Shown: positions 36,287 to 44,866, numbered from the stretch's first letter. The stretch is DNA of 64,000 nucleotides from Thalassospira marina (GCF_002844375.1 NZ_CP024199.1:1996001-2060000), one strand, 5' to 3'. Notes: generated by a model from the letters alone, not told the origin. Numbers and translations are program-made.

Positions 36287-37360
36287 TCAGAGCATTATAA
36301 TATTCCCCGTGCGAACCGATTGATCCGCAGCAAGGGCGATCCGTAAGGAGCCCAATGCATCCGTCATATGCTGCGTAAGGTCAAGATTTTCCGTAATAGA
36401 CTTTAGGAAAAACTGCTGTTCACGCAGACACAGGCCATCATGATCGGGCTCGTCATCGGTTCTGATGATTTCGTCCGAATGTGAAAATTTTCCGTGCCTA
36501 TCTGTGGCAGCATGATGTAATTTTAAGGCATTCGTCTTGGTATGTGTGTCGATATCGGCCGATCCGGCGCCTTTTTCTTCTACATCTGTGATTGATACCG
36601 ACCCTTTGGGTCCGATGACATCCTTAACGAAAAATGCCGTTTCGCTGATCATGGGCCCCCAGCCCGCTTCGTACCAGCCAATCGACCCATCATCAAACCG
36701 GACCTGCAATTGCCCGTAATTATACATGTCCTCTGCAACATCGGGCGACAGACGCACCCCCATTGCATGAACCGAAATCGGCTTTGCCGCTGTCATCAGG
36801 CACATCATATCAAGGTAATGCACACCACAATCAACAATCGGCGACACGCTGTTTAACAGCCGTTTATGCGTTTCCCAAAATTCGCCGCTGCTTTGCTGGT
36901 TCAAGTTCATTCGCATCACCAGCGGCTTGCCAAGTGTCTTTGCCAGTTCGACAAACTTTTCCCACGACGGGTGATGGCGCAGGATATAGCCGATCACCAG
37001 TTTACGGCCATGCTTCTGCGCACTTTCAATGACGCGTTCGGCATCGACCACGGTGGCGGCAAGCGGCTTTTCGATAAAGACATGCGCACCTGCTTCAAAG
37101 GCGGCAATGGCGTAATTTGCATGGGTTTCTGTATAGGTGTTGATCGAAACCGCATCAGGCCCGGTTTGGGCAAGGGCGGCTTCGTAATCGGTAAATTGCG
37201 GGTAGGATTCAAATCCTTCTGGCAGGGTGCCCGGTGCGATGGGTGAACGGGTACATAGCCCAACAATCTCAAACCCTTCCAGGGCATGGTATGCCTTGGC
37301 ATGGGACATCCCCATATTGCCCAGTCCGACGACAAGGATGCGTACGGGTTTCGACGTCAT
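36287..37360 (-). CDS. Gfo/Idh/MocA-family NAD(P)-dependent oxidoreductase
   Basis: A 357-residue sugar-type dehydrogenase. The Rossmann loop reads RILVVGLGNMGMSHAKAY at residues ~7–24. The family's EKP motif is in HVFIEKPLAATV (catalytic lysine), and IVDCGVHYLDMM gives the D-x3-H catalytic pair. A C-terminal beta-sheet domain follows (QLQVRFDDGSIGWYEAGWGP). Substrate unknown. It sits between nagA and fbaA in an amino-sugar operon with murQ facing it, so an amino sugar, anhydro-sugar or lactyl-sugar is likely; that is inference. AAAGGAGA precedes the ATG. Confidence 0.85.
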   Translation of the reverse strand: MTSKPVRILVVGLGNMGMSHAKAYHALEGFEIVGLCTRSPIAPGTLPEGFESYPQFTDYEAALAQTGPDAVSINTYTETHANYAIAAFEAGAHVFIEKPLAATVVDAERVIESAQKHGRKLVIGYILRHHPSWEKFVELAKTLGKPLVMRMNLNQQSSGEFWETHKRLLNSVSPIVDCGVHYLDMMCLMTAAKPISVHAMGVRLSPDVAEDMYNYGQLQVRFDDGSIGWYEAGWGPMISETAFFVKDVIGPKGSVSITDVEEKGAGSADIDTHTKTNALKLHHAATDRHGKFSHSDEIIRTDDEPDHDGLCLREQQFFLKSITENLDLTQHMTDALGSLRIALAADQSVRTGNIIML

Positions 37361-37404
37361 TGGGATGTCTCCTTTGATGTAAGGTTTCAGATAAGGTGTT
37401 TATC

Positions 37405-38538
37405 TTAAATACCTGAAATCCAGGTGTGTTTTACCTGAAATGTTTGGGGATCAAACAGGACCATATCGGCATCAAAACCCGGCATGATTTTGCCTTTTCT
37501 GTCATCAAGTTTCAAAAATGCCGCCGGATAAAGCGAGGCCATGCGCAGCGCTTCGCCCAGATCAACGCCAATCATCTCAACGCTGTTTTTCACTGCCGAA
37601 ATCATATCAAGGTCCGACCCGGCAAGGGTGCCGTCGGCAAGTGCACAACGGCCATCAATGGCAATAATTTCTTCGCCGCCCAGAACAAAACGTTTGGTTT
37701 TAGCACCCACCGTTGGCATGGCGTCGGTCACCAGCATGATCTTGCCTGTCTGTTTTGCGCGAACGGCAACCTGCATGGCGGCCGGATGCACATGGTAACC
37801 ATCGGCAATCAGGCCGCACCATGTGTTTTTGTCAGCTATGGCAGCACCTGCAACGCCGGGTTCCCGGTGGGCAAGGGGGCTCATGGCGTTAAACAAGTGG
37901 GTAAAGCCACGCAAACCTTCGCCAATTGCCTTTTGGATATCGTCATAGGTCCCGGCAGTATGCCCGGCACAAACCAGTACGCCATTGGCGCACAGTTTTT
38001 CAATTGTGCCCGGTTTTGCTTTTTCCGGGGCCATGGTTACCAAAATCCGCCCATTGGGCAGGCTGGACAGAACCTCAATCGCGTCATCTTCCATCGGGCG
38101 GATGATGTTGGCGTCATGCACGCCCTTGCGTTCCGTGTTCAGATACGGACCTTCAAGGTGGATACCAACAATGCCCGGCACGCCTTCGTCGATGGCGTTT
38201 TTAACCGCCTCGATGGCGGCCAGCATTTTTTCGCGTGTGTCGGTGATAAGGGTGGGCAGCATGGCCGTTGTGCCAAACTGGCGATGCCCCGCCATAATCT
38301 GGCGAATGCCATCAACGCTGGGCGTGTGATTTAGTAAAACACCGCCGCCGCCATTAACCTGCACGTCGATAAACCCCGGTGCCAGCACATTTCCCCGGGC
38401 GTCAAAAATGTCAGCGCCATCCGGGATGCGGGCCGGTGACACCGCACTGACTTTACCGTTTTCAACGATCACGCAGGCATCATCGTGAAACTGCTCGCCA
38501 TCGAACAGCCGGGCATTTTTAATGGCAAGAACAGTCAT
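37405..38538 (-). CDS. nagA: N-acetylglucosamine-6-phosphate deacetylase
   Basis: Hydrolyses GlcNAc-6-phosphate to GlcN-6-phosphate and acetate. About 377 residues, amidohydrolase fold. Seen: GFIDVQVNGGGGVLLNHTP, the metal-ligand glutamate in IHLEGPYLN, histidines in CAGHTAGTYDD and THLFNAMSPLAHREPG, and the catalytic aspartate in MLVTDAMPTVG. The ATG at 38538 overlaps the stop of the upstream deaminase gene, so the two are coupled. Supplies the substrate of the SIS deaminase. Confidence 0.95.
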   Translation of the reverse strand: MTVLAIKNARLFDGEQFHDDACVIVENGKVSAVSPARIPDGADIFDARGNVLAPGFIDVQVNGGGGVLLNHTPSVDGIRQIMAGHRQFGTTAMLPTLITDTREKMLAAIEAVKNAIDEGVPGIVGIHLEGPYLNTERKGVHDANIIRPMEDDAIEVLSSLPNGRILVTMAPEKAKPGTIEKLCANGVLVCAGHTAGTYDDIQKAIGEGLRGFTHLFNAMSPLAHREPGVAGAAIADKNTWCGLIADGYHVHPAAMQVAVRAKQTGKIMLVTDAMPTVGAKTKRFVLGGEEIIAIDGRCALADGTLAGSDLDMISAVKNSVEMIGVDLGEALRMASLYPAAFLKLDDRKGKIMPGFDADMVLFDPQTFQVKHTWISGI

Positions 38539-39581
38539 CAATGCGTCTCCGTTACCTTGGAAAGATGCGGCGGTGCATCGGGGTTACAGCCGCGCAGCAA
38601 CGCAACATGTTCAGCCAGGGTATAAAATGTCTGGATCATCGCAATTGGCGCTAGCAGCGGATGGATGTCTTCGACAACCGGCAAATGGCCCTTGGTCGCG
38701 GCATCACCGGTTTCGGCGGCAAACAGGTTGTCGGTCTTTGCGCGCATTTCAGTCAGAAAACCCTCAACGCTATCGCGGGTGGCGTCATCCTGTGAAAAGA
38801 CCAGCAAGGGAAATTCCCGTGTTACCAGGGCCATGGGGCCGTGTTTGACTTCGGCGGCACTAAAGGCTTCGGCATGCAGGCTGCTGGTTTCCTTGAATTT
38901 AAGGGCAGCTTCCTGCGCAATAGCAAATGCCGGGCCACGCCCGATAACATACAGCCCCTGCGATTTTGCAATCGGGTCGGCGGCATCAAGCCAGTCTTTA
39001 TCCAAGGCCTGTGCCAGTTGGCCGGGCAAGGCAGAAAGGCCATTATTCAGGCTGGTGTCATCCACCCAGCTTGCGACAATCTGGGCAATGGCTGATAGGG
39101 TCGCGATATAGGATTTGGTCGCTGCAACGCTGGTTTCGGCACCCGCCATAAGCGGGATAACATGATCCACCGTTTCAGCCAGCGGGGAATTGGTAACGTT
39201 TACCAGCGCGACCGTGCGTGCGCCGGCCTTTTTTGCTGCGGCCGCACTTTGCACCAGATCCGGGCTTTTGCCGGACTGCGAAACGGCGATAAACAGTGCG
39301 CCCTTAACCGCCAGGGTTTTGCCATAGATCGATGTAATCGACGGTGCAGCCGAAACAACGGGAATGCCAAGCTGGCTTTCGATCAGGTATTTTGCATAAA
39401 GCGTTGCATGGTCCGAACTGCCGCGCCCGCAGGTCATGACAAAGGCGGGCGGGTTGCTGCGCAATTCGCTGACCAGTGCGGTAATGGCATCCTGATTGGC
39501 GGCCAACTGTGCCTTGACAACATCCGGGGCCTGGGCGGTTTCGCGACCCATCTGGGTTTGGGGCTTCCAGCGTGTGGTCAT
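38538..39581 (-). CDS. SIS-domain glucosamine-6-phosphate deaminase, NagB-II type
   Basis: A 347-residue protein with two SIS domains resembling the isomerase half of GlmS without the glutaminase half. Seen: VMTCGRGSSDHATLYAKY, VSQSGKSPDLV, ETSVAATKSYIATLSAI, LYVIGRGPAFAIAQEAALKFKE and SAAEVKHGPMALV. Such proteins beside nagA replace the unrelated NagB enzyme in many proteobacteria and convert GlcN-6-phosphate to fructose-6-phosphate plus ammonium. AgaS-type galactosamine enzymes share the fold, but nagA, murQ and the BadF kinase here favour the glucosamine route. Confidence 0.88.
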   Translation of the reverse strand: MTTRWKPQTQMGRETAQAPDVVKAQLAANQDAITALVSELRSNPPAFVMTCGRGSSDHATLYAKYLIESQLGIPVVSAAPSITSIYGKTLAVKGALFIAVSQSGKSPDLVQSAAAAKKAGARTVALVNVTNSPLAETVDHVIPLMAGAETSVAATKSYIATLSAIAQIVASWVDDTSLNNGLSALPGQLAQALDKDWLDAADPIAKSQGLYVIGRGPAFAIAQEAALKFKETSSLHAEAFSAAEVKHGPMALVTREFPLLVFSQDDATRDSVEGFLTEMRAKTDNLFAAETGDAATKGHLPVVEDIHPLLAPIAMIQTFYTLAEHVALLRGCNPDAPPHLSKVTETH

Positions 39582-39605
39582 GTTCGGTTTCCTTGCGTTA
39601 AAATG

Positions 39606-39619
39606 CTGTTTGCAAACAG
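39606..39619. repeat. Perfect 14-bp palindrome between the regulator and deaminase genes
   Basis: CTGTTTGCAAACAG, with no unpaired centre. Without a loop it is a poor hairpin, so a protein-binding site is more likely. It lies in the 51-base gap of the leftward operon. Confidence 0.5.
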
Positions 39620-39632
39620 GGGATGGTGGCGC

Positions 39633-40394
39633 CTATCGCGCATCCACCTGCATTTCGGCGATAAAGTCGTAACTGTCGCCGCGATAATGGGATCGGGTAA
39701 ATTCAACGGGTGTGCCATTCGCCAGGAAGGATCGCCGTTCGATATAAAGCGCGGCACTGCCTTCTGGCACGCCCAATGCGCGGGCGGTTTCATTGTCAAA
39801 CAGTTCGGCGCGCAGGCGCTGCAGGGCGCGATCGGGCTTTTTGCCGTATTTCGCTAGCGCATCATAAAGCGATTTATCGACTTCTTCGGGATGCGGGATG
39901 AACTGTTTGGGGACCACGGCAAATTCCAGCGCCATGGGTTTGTCATTGGCGGTACGCAGGCGGCGAAAACGTGCGACTTCCGTGCCCGGCGACAGGTTCA
40001 GGGCCATGGCTTCTTCCGGGGTGGCGTAACCAACCGATTTTTCCAGCCATACGGCACCCGGGCTCATGCCGCGTGTGGTCATATCCTCGGTAAAGGATGT
40101 CAGTCGTGACAGGGCCTGTTCCACGCGCGGGGCAACAAAAGTGCCTGCACCATGCCGCTGGATCAAGACGCCATCTTCCACCAGCGCCCTGACGGCATTG
40201 CGCACCGTCACCCGTGAAATGCCCAGTTCGGTCGCCAGGTCGCGTTCGCTGGGCAGGGCATCTTCGACTTTTAAAATACCGTCATCGATGATGGCTTTTA
40301 TCGCGGTTTGTAAACGGCGATAAAGCGGGCCGTGGCCGGTATTTTCAAAATCGCGGGCGCGCAGGCTTTTTAAAACGTCATCCGTTGCAATCAC
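39633..40394 (-). CDS. GntR/HutC-family transcriptional regulator (NagQ/NagR-like)
   Basis: A 253-residue repressor-type protein. N-terminal winged helix: PLYRRLQTAIKAIIDDGIL, LPSERDLATELGISRVTVRNAVRAL and a wing RHGAGTFVAP. The C-terminal UTRA effector domain runs from ~residue 95 to the end (SFTEDMTTRGMSPGAVWLEKS … AALYIERRSFLANGTPVEFTRSHYRGD), the HutC subgroup that often senses GlcN-6-P or GlcNAc-6-P when next to nag genes. It overlaps the kinase gene by four bases. Candidate operators lie in the divergent region at 41318–41343 and 41506–41531. Confidence 0.9.
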   Translation of the reverse strand: MIATDDVLKSLRARDFENTGHGPLYRRLQTAIKAIIDDGILKVEDALPSERDLATELGISRVTVRNAVRALVEDGVLIQRHGAGTFVAPRVEQALSRLTSFTEDMTTRGMSPGAVWLEKSVGYATPEEAMALNLSPGTEVARFRRLRTANDKPMALEFAVVPKQFIPHPEEVDKSLYDALAKYGKKPDRALQRLRAELFDNETARALGVPEGSAALYIERRSFLANGTPVEFTRSHYRGDSYDFIAEMQVDAR

Positions 40395-41281
40395 CGGCTT
40401 TCCCCCTGTTGGCGTTTGGCCATCAGAATGGCACCATCAAGCGCGTCACCGGCAGCCGGGACAAGCCTGTTTTTAATGTCATCTGGCATTAAATCTGCCA
40501 TGCGCTGGGCAATGCCGCCCATTAATGTCAGCTTGGGTGCGCCAAAGGCCAAAAGCCGGCGCAAAACCTGTTCATTTGCCTGTTTTGCCTGTGCCACTAT
40601 GTCACGTGCAATGGCATCGCCATTATCAAGTGCCTCAAATACTGCCAGGGTGAACTGCCCGTAATCTGACGGGCGGGCGGTTTCGGCAAAGGCAACCATT
40701 TCTTCCGGGCTGTTATTAAATCGTGCCATTAACTGGTGTGTCAGGTCGGTTGCCGGACCAATGTTTTCGTGTGCCAGAAGCGTTTTTTCCAGTGCCTGTT
40801 TACCAATGCGTGCGCCGCTGCCAATGTCGGAAATTTCAAAACCCCAACCGGCAACTGCCAACTGTGTATCGCCAACAATGGCCTGACCACAGGTGCCGGT
40901 GCCAATAATCAATATGGCCCCATCCGCGCCGTTATGGGCGCCGAGGCAGGCAGTAAAGGCATCGGTTTCAAAAACGGCGCTGGCAAATGGGTGTGGGTAG
41001 GCGCGCACCAGTTTGCGTTCGCGCTCCAGCGCCAAACCGGCAAGGCCCAAACCAGCATGAATATCGGCAATTCTGCTGTGGGGGAGGCTGGCCTGATCCA
41101 GTGCGTCAAACGCAGCCGACGTGATTTCCGCAAAGATTTTTTCAAGTCCAAGGCGGGTGTTGGCCCCGCCGCGAACGGCTTCGCCCAATATGGTGCCATG
41201 GCCATTAGACAGGCGCACCCGGCACCGCGTGCCGCCGCCATCAACGCCCAGGAAAAGACTTTCGGAATCCGGTTTATTCAT
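40391..41281 (-). CDS. BadF/BadG-family amino-sugar kinase (GlcNAc and possibly MurNAc)
   Basis: A 296-residue ASKHA-fold kinase. ATP-phosphate loops: FLGVDGGGTRCRVRL at the N-terminus and ILIIGTGTCGQAIV near residue 125; adenosine-side glycine motif LTLMGGIAQRM. Members of this family include GlcNAc kinases and the Clostridium enzyme MurK, which phosphorylates both GlcNAc and MurNAc. Because murQ is the first divergent gene here, a MurNAc-active kinase would supply its substrate. That specificity is inference. First gene of the leftward operon. Confidence 0.85.
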   Translation of the reverse strand: MNKPDSESLFLGVDGGGTRCRVRLSNGHGTILGEAVRGGANTRLGLEKIFAEITSAAFDALDQASLPHSRIADIHAGLGLAGLALERERKLVRAYPHPFASAVFETDAFTACLGAHNGADGAILIIGTGTCGQAIVGDTQLAVAGWGFEISDIGSGARIGKQALEKTLLAHENIGPATDLTHQLMARFNNSPEEMVAFAETARPSDYGQFTLAVFEALDNGDAIARDIVAQAKQANEQVLRRLLAFGAPKLTLMGGIAQRMADLMPDDIKNRLVPAAGDALDGAILMAKRQQGESR

Positions 41282-41317
41282 TGTTTGCCATCCCTAACTT
41301 CCCTCACCATAGCAGAG

Positions 41318-41343
41318 TGGTATCAATATTGGCAATACCAATA
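41318..41343. promoter_or_regulatory. Candidate HutC-type operator in the nag/mur divergent region
   Basis: Two nested dyads: TGGTAT-N11-ATACCA (41318–41340) and the perfect TATTGG-N5-CCAATA (41327–41343). TGGT/ACCA half-sites are usual for NagR/HutC-type GntR proteins. It lies 37 bases upstream of the kinase start. Confidence 0.55.
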
Positions 41344-41505
41344 TAGGTCCACTTGGCATCATGTGGTCTGGGCGTAAAAACCACGTCACCTGCCACCCTT
41401 ATGTGTAGGTGGTTCATGTTTTTATGTTAAACATATGAAATATATAAATTAATATGATGTTGTCGGGTTAATCTGTTGAAGGGTGAATTTAACGCCTTGC
41501 ACGTC

Positions 41506-41531
41506 TGGTATCATAATGGTATTTAATTATG
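41506..41531. promoter_or_regulatory. Second candidate operator, close to murQ
   Basis: Two direct TGGTAT copies at 41506 and 41517 (11-base period, one helical turn) overlap an inverted repeat CATAAT-N8-ATTATG (41512–41531). It lies 18 bases before the murQ start codon, so bound protein would block murQ expression. Confidence 0.5.
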
Positions 41532-41548
41532 GAAGGGAGATAAGGAAA

Positions 41549-42436
41549 ATGGCATTAAGCACCGAAGAATTCGATTTGCGCTTTGCCGGATTGGACCAGT
41601 GGTCCGATGCCGATTTCCTTACTGCGCTTTGGGAAGGTCAGATGCGTGCTGTTGCATCTGTTGGCCCCGTGATCGCGCCTCTCGCTGCTGCTGCGGCAGA
41701 TATTGCAAACCGCCTTCTTGATGGTGGCCGCCTGGTTTATGCCGGTGCTGGCACATCTGGCACAGTGGCCTGGCAGGATGCCAAGGAACTGGGCGGGACA
41801 TTTGGCTGGCCCGAAGACCAGACCATTGTTCTGGTGGCAGGCGGTGTTGATAGTGAACCGGGTGTGTTCAATTCTGCCGAAGACGATATCGATGCCGCAA
41901 AGGCCGCCATTCGTGACCATCATATTGGCCCCGGCGACGCTGTAATCGGCGTGGCTGCAAGTGGATCAACCCCGTTTACTGTTAATGCCATATGTGCAGC
42001 CCGCGCGGCGGGTGCTTTGACTGTGGGTATTTGTAACAATGCCGATGGTGCACTTCTTTCACATGCCGATCACGGCATCTTTCTTGATAGCGCGCCCGAA
42101 GTTATTGCCGGTTCCACCCGTATGGGGGCCGGGACGGCACAAAAGGCCGCGCTTAACATGCTTTCAACGCTGGTGATGAACCGGCTGGGCCGTCTGTTTG
42201 ACAACCTTATGGTGGGCATGCGCGCCGATAACGTGAAACTGCAGGGCCGGGCGGTGCGCATTGTCGCACAAATTGCGTCCTGCACTGCCGATGCTGCGCA
42301 AGCTGCACTTGAAAATTCCGGTTTTGACATTCGCTGCGCCGTTTTGATGGTGCGCGGCAAAACCCTGCCACAGGCACAAGAAATTCTGGCGTCCGTGAAC
42401 GGCAATCTCCGGGCGGCGCTTGAATATAAGGGTTGA
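41549..42436 (+). CDS. murQ: N-acetylmuramic acid 6-phosphate etherase
   Basis: Cleaves the lactyl ether of MurNAc-6-phosphate to give GlcNAc-6-phosphate and D-lactate. 295 residues (E. coli 298). SIS-fold signatures: GRLVYAGAGTSGTVAWQDAKELGGTF (sugar-phosphate loop with the conserved Glu), VIGVAASGSTPFTVNAI and EVIAGSTRMGAGTAQKAALNML. ATG at 41549 follows GATAAGGAAA; an in-frame start at 41483 would cross the operator region. It opens the rightward operon with the sugar ABC transporter and makes the substrate of NagA, encoded on the opposite strand. Confidence 0.93.
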   Translation: MALSTEEFDLRFAGLDQWSDADFLTALWEGQMRAVASVGPVIAPLAAAAADIANRLLDGGRLVYAGAGTSGTVAWQDAKELGGTFGWPEDQTIVLVAGGVDSEPGVFNSAEDDIDAAKAAIRDHHIGPGDAVIGVAASGSTPFTVNAICAARAAGALTVGICNNADGALLSHADHGIFLDSAPEVIAGSTRMGAGTAQKAALNMLSTLVMNRLGRLFDNLMVGMRADNVKLQGRAVRIVAQIASCTADAAQAALENSGFDIRCAVLMVRGKTLPQAQEILASVNGNLRAALEYKG

Positions 42437-42490
42437 ACCCGGTCCACAAAGGGCAGGGCAATCCACCGACATTGATCAGAGGAGGCATAA

Positions 42491-43756
42491 ATGTCGAACA
42501 AACTATTGGCAAAAGGGCTTGCAGGTGCCTTGGCGGCAAGTGTCGCCCTGGTTCCCTTGATGGCGCAGGCCGGTGACCTTGTCATTGAAAGCTGGCGTAA
42601 CGACGATATCGATATCTGGAATGACAAAATCATTCCCGCTTTCAATGAAAAGCACCCCGATATTCACGTATCGTTCAAGCCGACCACCCCGACCGAATAT
42701 AACGCTGCCCTGAACGCAAAGCTTTCGGGTGGTACTGCTGGCGACCTGATCGCCTGCCGTCCGTTTGATGCATCGCTTGAACTTTACAAACAGGGCAATC
42801 TTGCATCGCTTAACGACCTTGCTGGCATGGACAATTTTTCTGACGTCGCCAAATCCGCCTGGCAGACCGACGATGGTTCAACCACCTTCTGCGTGCCGAT
42901 GGCATCGGTCATTCATGGCTTCATCTATAACAAGGAAGCCTTTGAAGAAGTTGGCGTAGAAGTCCCGAAAACCACCGAAGAATTCTTCCAGGTTCTTGAT
43001 AAGATCAAGGAAGACGGCACCTACGTTCCGATGGCAATGGGCACGGCTGACCAGTGGGAAGCCGCAACCATGGGCTTCCAGAATATCGGTCCGAACCACT
43101 GGAACGGCGAAGAAGGCCGCAAAGCCCTGATCGATGGCAGCCAGAAATTCACCGACAAACCCTATGTCGATACCTTCGCAGAACTGGCCCGCTGGAAAGA
43201 TTACCTGCCTGATGGCTTTGAAGCCATTTCGTACCCGGATGCGCAAAACCTGTTCTCGCTTGGTCGTGCGGCCATTTACCCGGCTGGTTCGTGGGATATT
43301 TCCCTGTTTAACAAACAGGCTGACTTCAAATTCAGCGCATTCCCGCCGCCCGCACCGGCTGGTTCGGATACCTGCTATATCAGTGACCACACCGATATCG
43401 GTATGGGTCTGAACGCAAAGTCGAAAAATGCCGAAGAAGCAAAAGTCTTCCTTGAATGGATGACCGGCCCGGACTTCGCAAAGCTGTATTCCAACGCACT
43501 GCCGGGCTTCTTCTCGCTGTCGAATGCCAAGGTCGATATCGAAGATCCGGTTGCCCAGGAATTCGTAAGCTGGCGCCAGAAATGCAAATCCACCATTCGT
43601 AACTCCTACCAGATTCTGTCGCGCGGTACGCCGAACCTGGAAAACGAACTGTGGAACATTTCCGCACAGGTTATCAATGGTACTTTGACCCCGGAAGAAG
43701 GGGCGAAGAAAGCCGAAGATGGCCTGCAGAAATGGTATGCACCGCATCAGAAATGA
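42491..43756 (+). CDS. CUT1-family sugar ABC transporter substrate-binding protein
   Basis: A 421-residue periplasmic binding protein. Signal peptide: MSNKLLAKGLAGALAASVAL with cleavage near AQA-GDL (~residue 28); no lipobox Cys. The mature part begins LVIESWRNDDIDIWNDKIIPAF, typical of solute-binding protein family 1. Two cysteine-containing blocks (LIACRPFD, STTFCVPMASVIHG) and GRAAIYPAGSWDIS are visible. Placement after murQ suggests GlcNAc, MurNAc or a disaccharide as ligand; the sequence alone does not tell. GAGGAGG precedes the ATG. Confidence 0.9.
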   Translation: MSNKLLAKGLAGALAASVALVPLMAQAGDLVIESWRNDDIDIWNDKIIPAFNEKHPDIHVSFKPTTPTEYNAALNAKLSGGTAGDLIACRPFDASLELYKQGNLASLNDLAGMDNFSDVAKSAWQTDDGSTTFCVPMASVIHGFIYNKEAFEEVGVEVPKTTEEFFQVLDKIKEDGTYVPMAMGTADQWEAATMGFQNIGPNHWNGEEGRKALIDGSQKFTDKPYVDTFAELARWKDYLPDGFEAISYPDAQNLFSLGRAAIYPAGSWDISLFNKQADFKFSAFPPPAPAGSDTCYISDHTDIGMGLNAKSKNAEEAKVFLEWMTGPDFAKLYSNALPGFFSLSNAKVDIEDPVAQEFVSWRQKCKSTIRNSYQILSRGTPNLENELWNISAQVINGTLTPEEGAKKAEDGLQKWYAPHQK

Positions 43757-43770
43757 TCGGTTGAATATTC

Positions 43771-43796
43771 GGGCAGGCGCAAATATGTGCCTGCCC
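43771..43796 (+). other. Stem-loop after the binding-protein gene
   Basis: GGGCAGGCGCA pairs with TGTGCCTGCCC (11 bp, one wobble, 4-nt loop) with no U-tract. Such stems often protect binding-protein mRNA so that it outnumbers the permease message. Confidence 0.6.
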
Positions 43797-43914
43797 ACCC
43801 TTCGGGGATATTGAATTCCAGACTGGCGGCGTGTGTGTGGCACCCGCAAGCGAACCATGCGGCTGACCGCGCTGGTATTTCGCACCCAAAATTTTCAGAC
43901 AGACAGGACATGGT

Positions 43915-44853
43915 ATGGCGCATTCAGGGCCCATGACCGATTGGCGCAAGGCAAAGCTGCCTGTGTTTGCCTTTCTGGCACCCGCAACAATCCTTTATAC
44001 GCTGTTTATGATTTACCCGTTGATTGATTCAATCCGGTTAAGTTTCTTCAGCGCAACCAATGGCGGCGATCTGGCCTTTGTCGGGCTGGATAATTATCGC
44101 ACGGTGTTAAGTGACCCCGACTGGTCGCACACATTCTGGAACAGCTTCTGGAACAATATGAAGTTCTTTGCTGTTCACATGCTGGTGCAAAACCCGATCG
44201 GTATTGCCCTTGCAGCGGTGCTAAGCCTGCCGCGCCTTAAATTGCGCAATACCTATCGCACGCTGATCTTTATGCCGACCATGCTTTCTGTCGTGATTGT
44301 CGGTTTCATCTGGCAATTGATCCTGAGCCCCGTCTGGGGTGTTGGCGCCGATATTCTTGATATTGTCGGGCTGAAATCGCTGTTTGGGCCCTGGCTGGGC
44401 AAGGAAGGCAGTGCGCTGATCACTATGGCGTTTATTTCCGTCTGGCAGTGGGTTGGCATTCCGATGATGCTGATTTACGCAGCCTTGCTGGCGATCCCCG
44501 AAGATCTGGTTGATGCCGCCATTGTTGATGGCGCCACCCATTTCGAGGTGTTCTGGCACATTAAACTGCCGCTGGTTTTACCAACAGTTGCAATGGTTTC
44601 GATCCTGACCTTCGTTGGTAACTTCAATGCGTTCGATTTGATTTACGCTGTTAAGGGTGCGCTCGCCGGGCCGAACTTTTCGACCGATATTATGGGGACG
44701 CTGTTTTACCGAACCTTCTTTGGTTACCAGTTGCAGCTTGGCAGCCCGACGCTGGGCGCTACCGTCGCATCGCTGATGTTCCTGATTATCCTTGCCGGTG
44801 TGCTGTTCTATCTCTTTGTCGTGCAGCGCCGCCTGTCGCGCTATCAACTCTGA
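43915..44853 (+). CDS. Sugar ABC transporter permease (CUT1, first)
   Basis: A MalF-type inner-membrane permease, 312 residues, six helices. Starts after a short charged N-terminus: LPVFAFLAPATILYTLFMIYPL. The cytoplasmic EAA loop that docks the ATPase reads EDLVDAAIVDGATHFEVFWH followed by KLPLV. LSFFSATNGGDLAFVGLDNY is the usual first periplasmic loop. Ends 13 bases before the second permease. Confidence 0.92.
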   Translation: MAHSGPMTDWRKAKLPVFAFLAPATILYTLFMIYPLIDSIRLSFFSATNGGDLAFVGLDNYRTVLSDPDWSHTFWNSFWNNMKFFAVHMLVQNPIGIALAAVLSLPRLKLRNTYRTLIFMPTMLSVVIVGFIWQLILSPVWGVGADILDIVGLKSLFGPWLGKEGSALITMAFISVWQWVGIPMMLIYAALLAIPEDLVDAAIVDGATHFEVFWHIKLPLVLPTVAMVSILTFVGNFNAFDLIYAVKGALAGPNFSTDIMGTLFYRTFFGYQLQLGSPTLGATVASLMFLIILAGVLFYLFVVQRRLSRYQL

Positions 44854-44866
44854 AGGGGGCTGCATC

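Noticed and set aside
37426..38334. Plus-strand open frame (302 codons) opposite nagA
   Set aside because: Antisense to NagA; composition is typical of a shadow frame.
42878..43885. Minus-strand open frame (335 codons) opposite the sugar binding-protein gene
   Set aside because: Antisense to a well-supported substrate-binding protein with signal peptide.
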